Of a DNA stretch of 64,000 nucleotides, positions 1 to 9,300 are shown piece by piece. The DNA is from Profundicola chukchiensis (lineage in GTDB: Bacteria; Bacteroidota; Bacteroidia; Flavobacteriales; Weeksellaceae): assembly GCF_029664245.1 (NCBI RefSeq), contig NZ_JANAIE010000001.1:1-64000 (forward strand), read 5' to 3'. A program made the position numbers and the translations under genes. The notes under the pieces are model-generated. The model made no database searches. It was given only the letters and a program-made list of their open reading frames with translations, and had not been told where the DNA came from. Positions within the stretch are counted from its first letter, which is position 1, and the number at the start of each line of letters is the position of its first letter.

Positions 1-154
1 TATAGAACTTTTATTTCTTCCCAAACAAAAGTTTTATTGATTTATTTTTAAAGTAATTTGCTACTTTCTTATTTACAATTACTTATGTCTTGAATTAATT
101 TTATCTACTGGATTTACTCCTCTATTTTGAGTGAATTTTTACTTTAATATTGGC

Positions 155-412
155 TCCAGAGTCGTGCGTCTTTCGCGTGAAGGATGGACAGGGCTTGGTC
201 TTCTGCTGGACTTAGTGTGAATTTCATGTGAGGCATGTTTAGTGACGTATTGGTTTTACCTGTTACTAAGTTGGTCCAGGCCAGCAGAAGACGGAACCCC
301 GAAACAGCCTGACCTTGTTGCCTATCTTCTTGTTTGTTTAATTAGAGGACTAACCTCGCAATCTGTGATGCTTCTTTAATCAAGGACCTAAGCCGGCAAC
401 AAGGGCACGCCC
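155..412 (-). repeat. Structured intergenic element, copy A (two long hairpin arms)
   Basis: No gene is visible in positions 1-469. Bases 198-209 pair perfectly with 281-292, and the stem continues with 210-216 against 265-271. A second arm pairs 313-322 with 395-404. Read on the minus strand the element opens with GGGCGTGCCC, then shows a GGTCAGGCTGTT-like segment after the first hairpin and ends near ATCCTTCACGC. That order resembles a structured element I recall in flavobacterial intergenic regions (GGGCGT, hairpin, GGTCGGGCT.TCC, hairpin, ATCCCTAACGC). Whether it is an RNA or a mobile sequence is unknown. Positions 1-154 show nothing recognisable. Confidence 0.5.
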
Positions 413-416
413 AAAT

Positions 417-446
417 AAAAAAAGGAGAGCTAATGCTCCCCTTTCT
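417..446 (-). terminator. Terminator of the endonuclease gene
   Basis: An imperfect GGAG-AGC/GCTCCCC hairpin lies 24 bp past the endonuclease stop codon. The A-rich side at 415-423 gives a U-rich tail on the minus strand. Confidence 0.55.
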
Positions 447-469
447 TTATATCTATATATGTAATAAGA

Positions 470-1510
470 TTATTTACGTATTACTTTATAACTATTCTTA
501 GCTCCCTGATCGGATGTGGTTATTATATACATACCTTTTTCTGGCAATGGAACCTCCTCTACTCCTTTATAAGTTTGGATTAACTGCCCCATACTATTAT
601 ATACGTTGATAATCGCTGTTGATGTTAAACCTGAAAGATTAACTGTTTCAGTGGTTGGGTTTGGATACACTTGAACCTTAGAAGAAGTAAGATTAACTGT
701 TCCTAAAGTTGTTGGCCAAGTATTTTCAGCAGCCGGTCCACCCCAAATAACTGTCGCCAAGAATGGATTGTCTATGAAAGGGTTTCTATTTCCTTGAACA
801 CCTTGAAGAATTGTGTTGCGACTGGTTTCAATTTCCGATACTGGATCCTCGGCGTTCCATTCCAAAAAAATATCTGGCATTTCGGAATGGTAAGAATTAG
901 CACCCGTTCCTGTGTAATTAGGATTCCACTGCTCGCCATAACGCAAATACATATACATAATAATACGTGCGACATCACCTTTCCAGTTTTCACCTGGATA
1001 GAAATCACCATTTGAATTGATGTAAGAAGGAACTCCTGATCCAAAACCGAAAGGTCTGTTTCCTCTTGAACCATTCATTTCAACATCTGACGGGCGCAAG
1101 TGATGCGGATCTGCTGTCGGGCCGTTATTATCTGAATTAGAGCCATCTAAACCTTTTGGAAACACATGTTCACGGTTCCATGTGGCATCAGTACAAGGAT
1201 TTCCGTTACCACAAGTCGCATCTTTGTCACGCGAATAATCGTCGTCGTCCTCAGCATTGTTATTATCCCAACCGTATATTAGAACAACCTCTGAGGAATT
1301 TTCTGGATTTTCATCGGTTTGTTTCAAAATACTCCACAATTCATTATATGTAACCGTATAATTATGAGTATTTGTGATTAATCCACTCAAAGCTTGCTTG
1401 AGTGCTTGGCCTTCTAAAGAAAGATCAACACTCTGATAGTATGGTGGTGCGGTTTGCGCATGGAGCAAAAAAGAGAACGAAAGAAATAAAAGATATAAAT
1501 AATTCTTCAT
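470..1510 (-). CDS. Secreted endonuclease I family nuclease with T9SS sorting tail
   Basis: This 346-residue secreted DNA/RNA endonuclease belongs to the endonuclease I (Bsn/EndA-like) family. A signal peptide (residues 1-18, ending LLHAQ) is followed by the nuclease domain, with family motifs WNREHVFPKG, ADPHHLRPSD and NGSRGNRPFG. The first His and the Asn/Arg residues match the beta-beta-alpha-metal active site. Residues about 275-346 form a type IX secretion C-terminal domain (VYPNPTTETVNLSG... YKVIRK). The enzyme is therefore probably exported by T9SS and attached outside or released, for nucleotide scavenging. It is divergent from tilS with 64 bp between starts. The ATG follows a TACATTTG -7 box. 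Confidence 0.93.
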   Translation of the reverse strand: MKNYLYLLFLSFSFLLHAQTAPPYYQSVDLSLEGQALKQALSGLITNTHNYTVTYNELWSILKQTDENPENSSEVVLIYGWDNNNAEDDDDYSRDKDATCGNGNPCTDATWNREHVFPKGLDGSNSDNNGPTADPHHLRPSDVEMNGSRGNRPFGFGSGVPSYINSNGDFYPGENWKGDVARIIMYMYLRYGEQWNPNYTGTGANSYHSEMPDIFLEWNAEDPVSEIETSRNTILQGVQGNRNPFIDNPFLATVIWGGPAAENTWPTTLGTVNLTSSKVQVYPNPTTETVNLSGLTSTAIINVYNSMGQLIQTYKGVEEVPLPEKGMYIITTSDQGAKNSYKVIRK

Positions 1511-1526
1511 TTGTAAATGGTATGTA

Positions 1527-1534
1527 TATTTTTG
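1527..1534 (+). promoter_or_regulatory. -7 box (TATTTTTG) for tilS-dsbD
   Basis: TATTTTTG matches the Bacteroidota TAnnTTTG -7 consensus 40 bp before the tilS ATG. No convincing -33 TTTG is seen at the usual distance. Confidence 0.4.
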
Positions 1535-1540
1535 TTAACA

Positions 1541-1548
1541 CAAATGTA
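1541..1548 (-). promoter_or_regulatory. -7 box (TACATTTG) for the endonuclease gene
   Basis: TACATTTG on the minus strand is a perfect TAnnTTTG match 31 bp upstream of the endonuclease ATG. It lies close to the tilS promoter, so the two divergent genes share a compact control region. Confidence 0.5.
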
Positions 1549-1574
1549 AGTAAAGTTTTCATTTTAAGTGAAAA

Positions 1575-2870
1575 ATGGATATTAAGGACAAGATTTATAA
1601 CGAGTTTCAATTTTTTGGAGTAGAAAGAAATTATCTTTTGGCCATGAGTGGTGGTATTGATAGTAGCGTTCTATTTAATCTAATGTTAGACCTAAACCTA
1701 AATTTTGGGGTTGCTCATGCTCAGTTTGGGTTAAGAGGCGAGGAATCTGAAAAAGACGAAGCTTTTGTGAGAGAGCTTTGCGCAGAAAATGAGATTCCAT
1801 ATTTCACGGAAAAATTCAATGTTCCGGAACATATGGAAAGTGAAGGCATCTCATTGCAGATGTCGGCGCGCGAATTAAGATATGAATGGTTTGAAAGATT
1901 ATTGGAACATGAGCAGTTTAATTATTTGGTTACTGCCCATCATTTAAATGATTCAATTGAAACATTTTTTATCAATTTAACGCGAGGCACAGGTTTAAGA
2001 GGTTTAACTGGCATTGATCATAATGAAAAAGTTATCCGTCCTATGCGCGGTGTTAGTTTAAAAGAAATTGAAAATTACGCCGATGACAACCAAATAAATT
2101 GGCGCGAAGATGCTACCAATGCCGAAGATCATTATTTAAGAAATAGAATTAGACATCATATAGTTCCGGCTTTGGAGGAGTTAGATGTGAATTTCAATCA
2201 GAGTTTTTCTAATAGCCTTGAACACCTGAAGCAGGATGTTGAGTTAATTTCTGATTATATAGATGAGCTAAGAAATCGATTATTTATTCGAGAACAGAAT
2301 CATATTAAAATCGAGGTTTCATCCTTAAAAGAGAAAAAGAACGCAAAAGCCATCTTCTATTTGTTTGAGCCCTTTGGTTTTAAGCATCCTAAAGCAGTCG
2401 AAAAATTATTGAATAGTCAAGAAAGTGCTGAAATTCGATCTGAAAATTATAGATTAATCAAAAATCGCTCACATCTGCTACTACAGGAAAAGTCTGAAAA
2501 ATCTTTAGAGAAATACGTTTTTCACAAAATTAATGATATTGAAAAACCGATTCGATTGCGATTTAAGAAAAAATTAACTCTCCCAGAGGATTTTTCGAGC
2601 CATTTGGACTTCGAAAAAATTAAATTTCCCATATCTTTACGGATTCGTGAAAATGGTGATAAGTTTCGCCCGAGTGGCATGGGAGGACAATCCAAAAAAG
2701 TGAGCAAATTTTTCAAAGATTTGAAGTTATCTAAAATTGAAAAAGAAAACACTTGGATTTTGTGTGATGCAGATGATAAAATCATTGGTATTCCTGGGCT
2801 ACGATGGGACGAAAGTTTTATCGCCGATAAAGAAACAAATATATGGTTACAGGTAGAAAAATTGGATTAA
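1575..2870 (+). CDS. tilS: tRNA(Ile)-lysidine synthetase
   Basis: TilS (431 aa) converts C34 of the CAU-anticodon isoleucine tRNA to lysidine using ATP and lysine, so that it reads AUA as Ile. The N-terminal PP-loop ATPase motif SGGIDSS is at residues 25-31. VTAHHLNDSIETFFINLTRGTGLRGLTG-type motifs follow near 115-140. The C-terminal TilS domain is clear (RPSGMGGQSKKVSKFF, then GIPGLRWDE). Length is normal for the family. Its stop lies 28 bp inside dsbD, so the two are probably co-transcribed. A candidate substrate tRNA lies at 48967-49040. Confidence 0.95.
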   Translation: MDIKDKIYNEFQFFGVERNYLLAMSGGIDSSVLFNLMLDLNLNFGVAHAQFGLRGEESEKDEAFVRELCAENEIPYFTEKFNVPEHMESEGISLQMSARELRYEWFERLLEHEQFNYLVTAHHLNDSIETFFINLTRGTGLRGLTGIDHNEKVIRPMRGVSLKEIENYADDNQINWREDATNAEDHYLRNRIRHHIVPALEELDVNFNQSFSNSLEHLKQDVELISDYIDELRNRLFIREQNHIKIEVSSLKEKKNAKAIFYLFEPFGFKHPKAVEKLLNSQESAEIRSENYRLIKNRSHLLLQEKSEKSLEKYVFHKINDIEKPIRLRFKKKLTLPEDFSSHLDFEKIKFPISLRIRENGDKFRPSGMGGQSKKVSKFFKDLKLSKIEKENTWILCDADDKIIGIPGLRWDESFIADKETNIWLQVEKLD

Positions 2871-4981
2871 CTCTATTATTAATTGTCCTTCATTTTTTCG
2901 CATTTTCCCAAATTCTGAATCCGATCAAGTGGACCTCGGAATCTAAACAAATCAACGACAACACTTTTGAGATTCACATGACAGCTATCCTAGAGGATAC
3001 TTGGCATGTTTACTCTACCAAACAGGGTGATGATTCTGGTGGTGTTGGGATCCCGACTTCATTTACATGGACGGATAACAAAGACATTAAGATTGTTGGT
3101 GAAATTCAAGAGAAGGGGAAATTATTAGATGTTTTCAACGAATTGATTAGTGCGCGTGAGCAGTATTATGGCGGTAAGGTTACATTTATTCAGAAAGTCG
3201 AAGTAGCTAAAACCACCAAGGCGGAGGTTGAAATTATGTTTCAAGTTTGTAATGATGAAGGTTGTTTAGCGCCAGACTATAAAACATTTAGCTTTGATCT
3301 TAAACCTAAAAAATCAACCACACAAAACAAAACACTTGACGCTGAAGAGGGAGATAGTTCGGAGGACAACAATGAATTGACTTCAACTACGGATGACAGT
3401 AATGATTCTTCTACAGAGGAAACAGATGCTGATGGGGCGGTAAATTTACCTGCACCAGATTTATCTTCGGCTAACCAAGATGTAGACAATACATCTGAGT
3501 CAGCAAGCGTTGAGACTAATGTTGACGTAAAAGAACCAAGCAATAAAGGAAACCGCACGTTTTGGGAGATCTTCATTTTTGGATTCTTAGGGGGATTTGC
3601 AGCTTTATTAATGCCTTGTATTTTCCCAATGATTCCATTGACGGTGAGTATGTTCACCAAGCAAAGTAAAACAAGAAGTAGCGGAATTACTAAAGCGCTT
3701 ATATATGGTATATCGATAATCGTAATTTATGTTGCTTTAGGACTAGTAATTACAGCTATTTTTGGTCCAGGTGCATTAAATGCTTTGGCAACCAATCCAT
3801 GGGTGAATATCGCATTCTTTGTATTATTCATCATTTTTGCTATTTCGTTCTTTGGAGCCTTTGAAATTACATTACCTTCTAAATGGGTAAACAAAGCAGA
3901 TAAAGGAGCTGACAAAGGAGGTTTAATTGGAATCTTCTTTATGGCATTGACTTTAACTCTAGTTTCGTTCTCTTGTACAGGACCAATTATTGGAACATTA
4001 TTAGTAGAGTCAGCTAACACAGGAGCTTTATTAGGACCTGCTATTGGAATGTTTGGGTTCTCATTGGCATTAGCTTTACCATTTACTTTGTTCGCAATCT
4101 TCCCAGGATGGTTGAATTCATTACCAAGTTCTGGTGGATGGTTAAACACGGTAAAAGTATCTTTAGGTTTTATCGAATTAGCCTTTGCACTTAAATTCTT
4201 ATCAAATGCTGATTTAGTTTGGCAAGCACACTGGTTAGAAAGAGAGATTTTCTTATCAATTTGGATTGGAATTTTCTTTGTGATGGGATTATATTTAATC
4301 AACGCATTCCGTTTATCATTAGATTCTGACGACAACAAAATTGGAGTTCCAAGATTGATGTTTGCGATCTTAACTTTTGTGTTCGTCTTCTATATGATTC
4401 CAGGTTTATGGGGAGCACCTCTTAAATTATTAAGTGGTTTAACGCCACCTAAAAACTATGCAGAATCTCCAACAGGATTCTTTGGCGGCGGAGGATTAAC
4501 AAACAATGCAACTCAATTACCAGAAAATGCACACTATGGTCCACACCAAATTCCTGCTTTCTATGATATTGACGATGCATTTGCATATGCTAAAGAAGTT
4601 GGAAAACCAGTTATGATTGACTTTACTGGAGACGCTTGTGCGAACTGTAGAAAAGTTGAAGATAATGTTTGGTCAGACCCAAGAGTTATGGCAAAACTAT
4701 CAGATGAAGTTGTTTTAGCTTCACTTTATGTAGATAGAATGATTGAATTACCAGAGGAAGAAAAGGTTTATTCGGAAGTAAAAGGAAGAAAACTAAGAAC
4801 GATTGGTGACAAGTGGTCAGCTTATCAAATCGAGAAATTCCAGTCAAATTCACAACCATTATATATAATTGTTGACGAAGATTTAACTCACTTCAACGAA
4901 CCGATGGGAACTGAGTTGAACATCGACACCTACCTACAATGGATGGATGAAGGAATTGAAAACTTCAATAAGAGTAATTAA
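2843..4981 (+). CDS. dsbD: Thiol:disulfide interchange protein DsbD
   Basis: DsbD (712 aa) moves reducing power from cytosolic thioredoxin across the inner membrane to periplasmic proteins. The order seen is: signal peptide (1-22), N-terminal periplasmic DsbD-alpha domain with VCNDEGC, and a long acidic Ser/Asp/Glu linker (about 160-230). Eight-odd membrane helices follow, carrying the redox cysteines C259 (MPCIFP) and C378 (SCTGP), then a C-terminal thioredoxin fold with CANC at 599-602. All six cysteines expected of DsbD are present. The chosen ATG overlaps the end of tilS by 28 bp and gives a good signal peptide. Confidence 0.95.
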   Translation: MVTGRKIGLTLLLIVLHFFAFSQILNPIKWTSESKQINDNTFEIHMTAILEDTWHVYSTKQGDDSGGVGIPTSFTWTDNKDIKIVGEIQEKGKLLDVFNELISAREQYYGGKVTFIQKVEVAKTTKAEVEIMFQVCNDEGCLAPDYKTFSFDLKPKKSTTQNKTLDAEEGDSSEDNNELTSTTDDSNDSSTEETDADGAVNLPAPDLSSANQDVDNTSESASVETNVDVKEPSNKGNRTFWEIFIFGFLGGFAALLMPCIFPMIPLTVSMFTKQSKTRSSGITKALIYGISIIVIYVALGLVITAIFGPGALNALATNPWVNIAFFVLFIIFAISFFGAFEITLPSKWVNKADKGADKGGLIGIFFMALTLTLVSFSCTGPIIGTLLVESANTGALLGPAIGMFGFSLALALPFTLFAIFPGWLNSLPSSGGWLNTVKVSLGFIELAFALKFLSNADLVWQAHWLEREIFLSIWIGIFFVMGLYLINAFRLSLDSDDNKIGVPRLMFAILTFVFVFYMIPGLWGAPLKLLSGLTPPKNYAESPTGFFGGGGLTNNATQLPENAHYGPHQIPAFYDIDDAFAYAKEVGKPVMIDFTGDACANCRKVEDNVWSDPRVMAKLSDEVVLASLYVDRMIELPEEEKVYSEVKGRKLRTIGDKWSAYQIEKFQSNSQPLYIIVDEDLTHFNEPMGTELNIDTYLQWMDEGIENFNKSN

Positions 4982-5000
4982 TCTTAAAGGATTTAAAAAT

Positions 5001-5035
5001 AAAAAAGGCAGTCAGAATTGGCTGCCTTTTTTTTT
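5001..5035. terminator. Bidirectional terminator between dsbD and the OmpA-like gene
   Basis: A GGCAG/CTGCC hairpin is flanked by six A on the left and nine T on the right. It can stop transcription from both convergent genes. Confidence 0.8.
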
Positions 5036-5055
5036 ATGGGTTAATGTTTTAAATT

Positions 5056-5991
5056 TTAATTCAATCGTCTAATCTCTACTCTCCTATTTTGCGCTCTACC
5101 CTCTTCGGTTTCATTGGTACGCAAAGGTCGAGTTAATCCAAAACCTTCGGTTTCTATACGACTTTCATCGATATTATTTTGGATTAAATAATTTTTCACG
5201 GCTTTGGCTCTACGTTTAGACAAATTAAGATTATAAGCAGCAGAAGCCACATTATCTGTGTGTCCAGAAACTTTGATTTTAATCTCAGGGAATTCTATTA
5301 ATTTTTCAATAACCTTATTTAAATCCACTGTTCCGCTATATTGAATTTGATCTTCATCGGTATCGAAATAAACATTCTCTAGAATTAATATTTCATCAGT
5401 TTTTTCTTCTTCAAAATACTCTTCTACTTGGTCCATTCCTACATATAATCTCTTGTTTGCACCCGGTAATGCGTGTACAGAAACCAAGTCAAAACCTGGC
5501 GATGCACATTTAACATCAAGGCCTACCACCTTTATGAATCTTACGGGTTTATCGAATCCAATATCAGCCAAGTCTAATTTATCTTGCCCACAATCATTAA
5601 CAACTCCCAAAAATGAAAACTCCTTACCATCGTTACTAACATAAATTTCTGCCCATTCATCACAACATCCGTGCTCCACAACTATAATATCGGGTTGATT
5701 GGGCGCATCTATAATTTCATTATCGGTAAACTCAAGTATGATATAGCTGTCTTTGGGCAAACTCACGAACCATTTTTCTTTGTTTTCTCCCAAAATCTTA
5801 TCGTGGTTCATTCGGATGGGAAAGTTCAAACCTTGTCCGCCATAAAGTTGTTCAAAAACATCGAAATAGCCAGAATAATAGGCTTCTACTACAATGTCTG
5901 GATATTTGGATTTATCCTCTTTTTGAGCCAAAGCAATGTTTGTTAACCCAAAGTATAGGATTAAAAATGAGATTAAGGGATAATATTTAAT
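5056..5991 (-). CDS. OmpA-family periplasmic/outer-membrane protein, apparent ATT start
   Basis: The C-terminal ~110 residues form an OmpA-like peptidoglycan-binding domain (VYFDTDEDQIQ, VSGHTDNVASAAYNLNLSKRRA, GFGLTRPLRTNETEEGRAQNRRVEI). The N-terminal ~170 residues are a beta-rich domain with cysteines in EHGCCDEW and VNDCGQ that I do not recognise. The first standard start codon (TTG at 5931) would begin inside a signal peptide. The open frame continues upstream and encodes (I/M)KYYPLISFLILYFGL TNIALA|Q, a textbook signal peptide. No ATG, GTG or other TTG exists between it and the in-frame stop at 6019-6021. ATT at 5989-5991 is the best start (311 aa). A point mutation or sequencing error in an ATG is the alternative. 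Confidence 0.8.
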   Translation of the reverse strand: MKYYPLISFLILYFGLTNIALAQKEDKSKYPDIVVEAYYSGYFDVFEQLYGGQGLNFPIRMNHDKILGENKEKWFVSLPKDSYIILEFTDNEIIDAPNQPDIIVVEHGCCDEWAEIYVSNDGKEFSFLGVVNDCGQDKLDLADIGFDKPVRFIKVVGLDVKCASPGFDLVSVHALPGANKRLYVGMDQVEEYFEEEKTDEILILENVYFDTDEDQIQYSGTVDLNKVIEKLIEFPEIKIKVSGHTDNVASAAYNLNLSKRRAKAVKNYLIQNNIDESRIETEGFGLTRPLRTNETEEGRAQNRRVEIRRLN

Positions 5992-6065
5992 ATGGACTAG
6001 GAAGATGAGTTTTGCTTTTTAATATTTTATCAAATTTAGTTATATTTCGCTTACTTCTAATCTTT

Positions 6066-6251
6066 ATGATAAAGCTTGCATTTCGTTTTATTTATTAGTT
6101 GCTGGGTTCGGCAATATTTTATTTTGTGGTTTATTATCCAGAATCGATAAATCAACCTCTACAATGGAGCCCACTATGGAAAAGTATGCTAGCAATGCTA
6201 CTTATTTTGATCATTGGAATTTATATGGATAATAAATTTAAAACCGAATGA
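6066..6251 (+). pseudogene. Small membrane-protein frame with an in-frame TAG
   Basis: An ATG at 6066 opens MIKLAFRFIY, then TAG at 6096-6098. The frame continues for 50 codons to TGA at 6249-6251 and encodes two hydrophobic stretches (LLGSAIFYFVVYY and MLAMLLILIIGIYM) with a charged end (DNKFKTE). It is either a ~60-aa membrane protein broken by one nonsense change (for example CAG to TAG), or a 50-aa protein starting at the TTG straight after the stop. It sits alone between the OmpA-like gene and mfd. No family is recognised. Confidence 0.35.
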
Positions 6252-6331
6252 TTATCCAGATGTAATTTTACATAAATTATTTTAAGACCATTATATCATT
6301 GAAAACAGATTCTGAATACAGGAAAATTACT

Positions 6332-6339
6332 TAATTTTG
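6332..6339 (+). promoter_or_regulatory. -7 box (TAATTTTG) directly before mfd
   Basis: This perfect TAnnTTTG ends 7 bp before the TTG start of mfd, so the transcript would begin at or almost at the start codon. No clear -33 TTTG is seen. Confidence 0.45.
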
Positions 6340-6346
6340 CCCTGTT

Positions 6347-9300
6347 TTGAACATTACTACACTTAAAGAAATAAAATCCTTACACAAATCAGCCGATTTT
6401 GTGCAGAAAGCTATTGCTTTTCATCAAGAAAACGCAGAAGGTAGTTTACAAATTAAAGGATTAATTGGTTCGTCTAAATCCTTTACTATTGCTAATTTAT
6501 TTGAAGAAATTAAGCAATCCATATTAGTAATCTATGATGATCCAGAAGAGGCATCCTATGCTCTAAATGAGTTAGAGGAAATCTATGATAAAAACACCGT
6601 GCTTTATTTCCCTCCCTCGCACCGTAGGCCTTACGAAATCGAGGAAGTTAATAATGCCAATGTGGTTTTAAGAACCGAAGTTTTAAATAAACTTTCATCT
6701 TCTAAGAAGCCACGCATAATTGTATCTAACTCGAATGCGATAACAGAAAAAGTAGTTACTAAAGCTACTCTATCGAATAAAACGCAAAGACTTAAGGTTG
6801 GCGAACAAATTTCTGTTGAGTTTTTAAATGAAGTTTTATTCGATTATGACTTTCATAGAGTTGACTTTGTAACAGAACCCGGTGAGTTTTCCGTTCGTGG
6901 AGGAATTATTGATATATTTTCATTTTCTGATGAAAACCCATATCGTATCTCTTTCTTTGGAGATGAAGTGGAAAGCATCCGAAAATTCGATATTGAGACC
7001 CAGCTTTCTATTGAGAAAGTGAATAAAATTACAATTGTAGCCAATGTCGAGAATAAATTAGTTTTTGAAAAAAGACAGAATTTCCTTGAATTCCTACCAA
7101 AGTCGACTTGCATTGTGGGGACAAATTTAATTTTAACTGCTAAGCATTTAGATGATACCTTTTCAAAAGCCAAAGATGCTTTTGAAGGTTTATCACAAGA
7201 TATCCAGCGTTCAGAACCAGAAGAAATATTTACTACAGAAACTGAATTAAAAAAAGAATTAGAAGCAAGATTTGTAGTTGAACTTTCAAATCAAACCTTG
7301 CTTACACCACATTATATTTACGAGAGCAATCAAACACCTCAACCTCCATTTCATAAGAAGTTTGATTTATTGATCGACGACCTACAAGAAAAGTCGGAGG
7401 ATGGTTATACCAATTATATTTTCTGTTCGGGAGAGAAACAGGTGCAGAGATTCAAAGATATTTTTGAGGACATTGGTAGAGAAGTTAAGTTTAACCCTAT
7501 CATCAGCACAATTCATTCAGGTTTTGTAGATAATGAATTAAAGATTACTTGCTATACCGATCATCAAATTTTTGAACGTTATCATAAATACAACTTAAGA
7601 AATAGCTTCTCTAAGAAAGAAAGTATTACGCTTAAGGAGCTTACAGGACTTCAAGTTGGAGATTATGTAACTCACATTGATCATGGTGTTGGAAAATTCG
7701 GTGGTTTAAAGCGAATCGATGTTAACGGAACTATGCAGGAGGCGATAAAATTGATTTATCGAGATAACGACATATTATATGTATCGATTCATTCCTTGCA
7801 CAAAGTCGCTAAATTTTCGGGCAAAGATGGGAAAGAGCCAACCATTAATAAATTAGGTTCGCCAGCTTGGAAAAATCTTAAAAATAAAACCAAGAAAAAA
7901 GTTAAGGAAGTTGCATTCGACTTAATTAAACTATATGCTAAACGAAAAATGGAAAAAGGATTCCAATTTTCTGAAGATGGCTATATGCAAAATGAGTTAG
8001 AAGCATCTTTTATGTATGAAGACACACCAGACCAATTAAAAGCCACAGAGGATGTGAAAGCCGATATGGAAAGTCCTTTGGTAATGGATCGATTGATTTG
8101 TGGTGATGTTGGATTCGGGAAAACCGAGGTTGCTATTCGTGCTGCATTCAAGGCGGCTACAGACGGAAAACAAGTGGCTGTTTTAGTTCCAACTACTATT
8201 TTAGCTTTCCAGCATTGGAGATCTTTTAAAGAAAGATTAGCTGATTTTCCAGTTAGAATTGAATACTTAAATAGATTTAAAACTGCCAAACAAAAGACAG
8301 AAATCTTAAAAGATTTAGCTGATGGTAAAATTGAAATTATCATCGGTACTCATCAGATTGTTAGTCAAAAAGTAAAATTCAAGGATTTAGGTTTATTGAT
8401 TGTAGATGAGGAACATAAATTTGGTGTTTCTGTCAAGGATAAACTAAAAACCCTTAGAGCACATTTAGATACGATTACATTAACGGCGACGCCAATTCCA
8501 AGAACGCTACAGTTCTCATTAATGGCAGCACGTGATTTATCTATCATAAAAACTCCACCACCTAACCGACAACCGGTTGAAACCAAATTGATTGGTTTAA
8601 ACGAAGAGGTGATTCGCGATGCTGTGTTTTATGAACTTCAGCGTGGCGGTCAAGTCTTTATAATTTTCAATCGTATTGCCGGATTAAAAGATATCGCGGG
8701 AATGGTTCAAAGATTGGTTCCAGAGGCAAAAATTGGAATCGGTCATGGCCAAATGGATGGGAAAAAACTAGAAAAAACCATGCTTGATTTTATGGCAGGT
8801 AAATTCGATGTTTTAGTTTCAACAACGATTGTAGAAAGTGGTGTTGACGTACCCAATGCCAATACCATGATTATTGTAGATGCTCAGAATTTTGGTTTGG
8901 CTGATATTCATCAAATGCGTGGTCGTGTTGGTAGAAGTAATCGAAAAGCATTTTGTTATTTAATTACTCCTCCACTAGTGACCCTAACCAGTGAAGCCCG
9001 AAAAAGACTTCAGGCCATTGAGCAATACAGTGATTTAGGTTCTGGATTCAACATTGCCATGAAGGATTTAGAAATTCGTGGAGCTGGAAATTTATTAGGT
9101 GCTGAGCAAAGTGGTTTTATGGCAGAAATGGGTTTTGAAACCTATCAGAAAATCTTAAATGAAGCTATTGAAGAATTGAAATATTCACCAGATTTCAAAG
9201 AGCTTTTTGAAGACGAACCAGAGAAAGATCACTACGTATCTGATTTTAATCTAGATTCTGATTTAGAGCTATTACTTCCATATGATTATGTAAACTCGGT

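Noticed and set aside
155-412. tmRNA or RNase P RNA
   Set aside because: I cannot find the tRNA-like ends or tag frame of tmRNA, nor the conserved P4 core of RNase P RNA. The stem layout differs.
3277-4338. Long antisense frames within dsbD (3277-3660 and 3727-4338)
   Set aside because: They mirror the codon pattern of a clearly real membrane protein and have no family resemblance or start signals.
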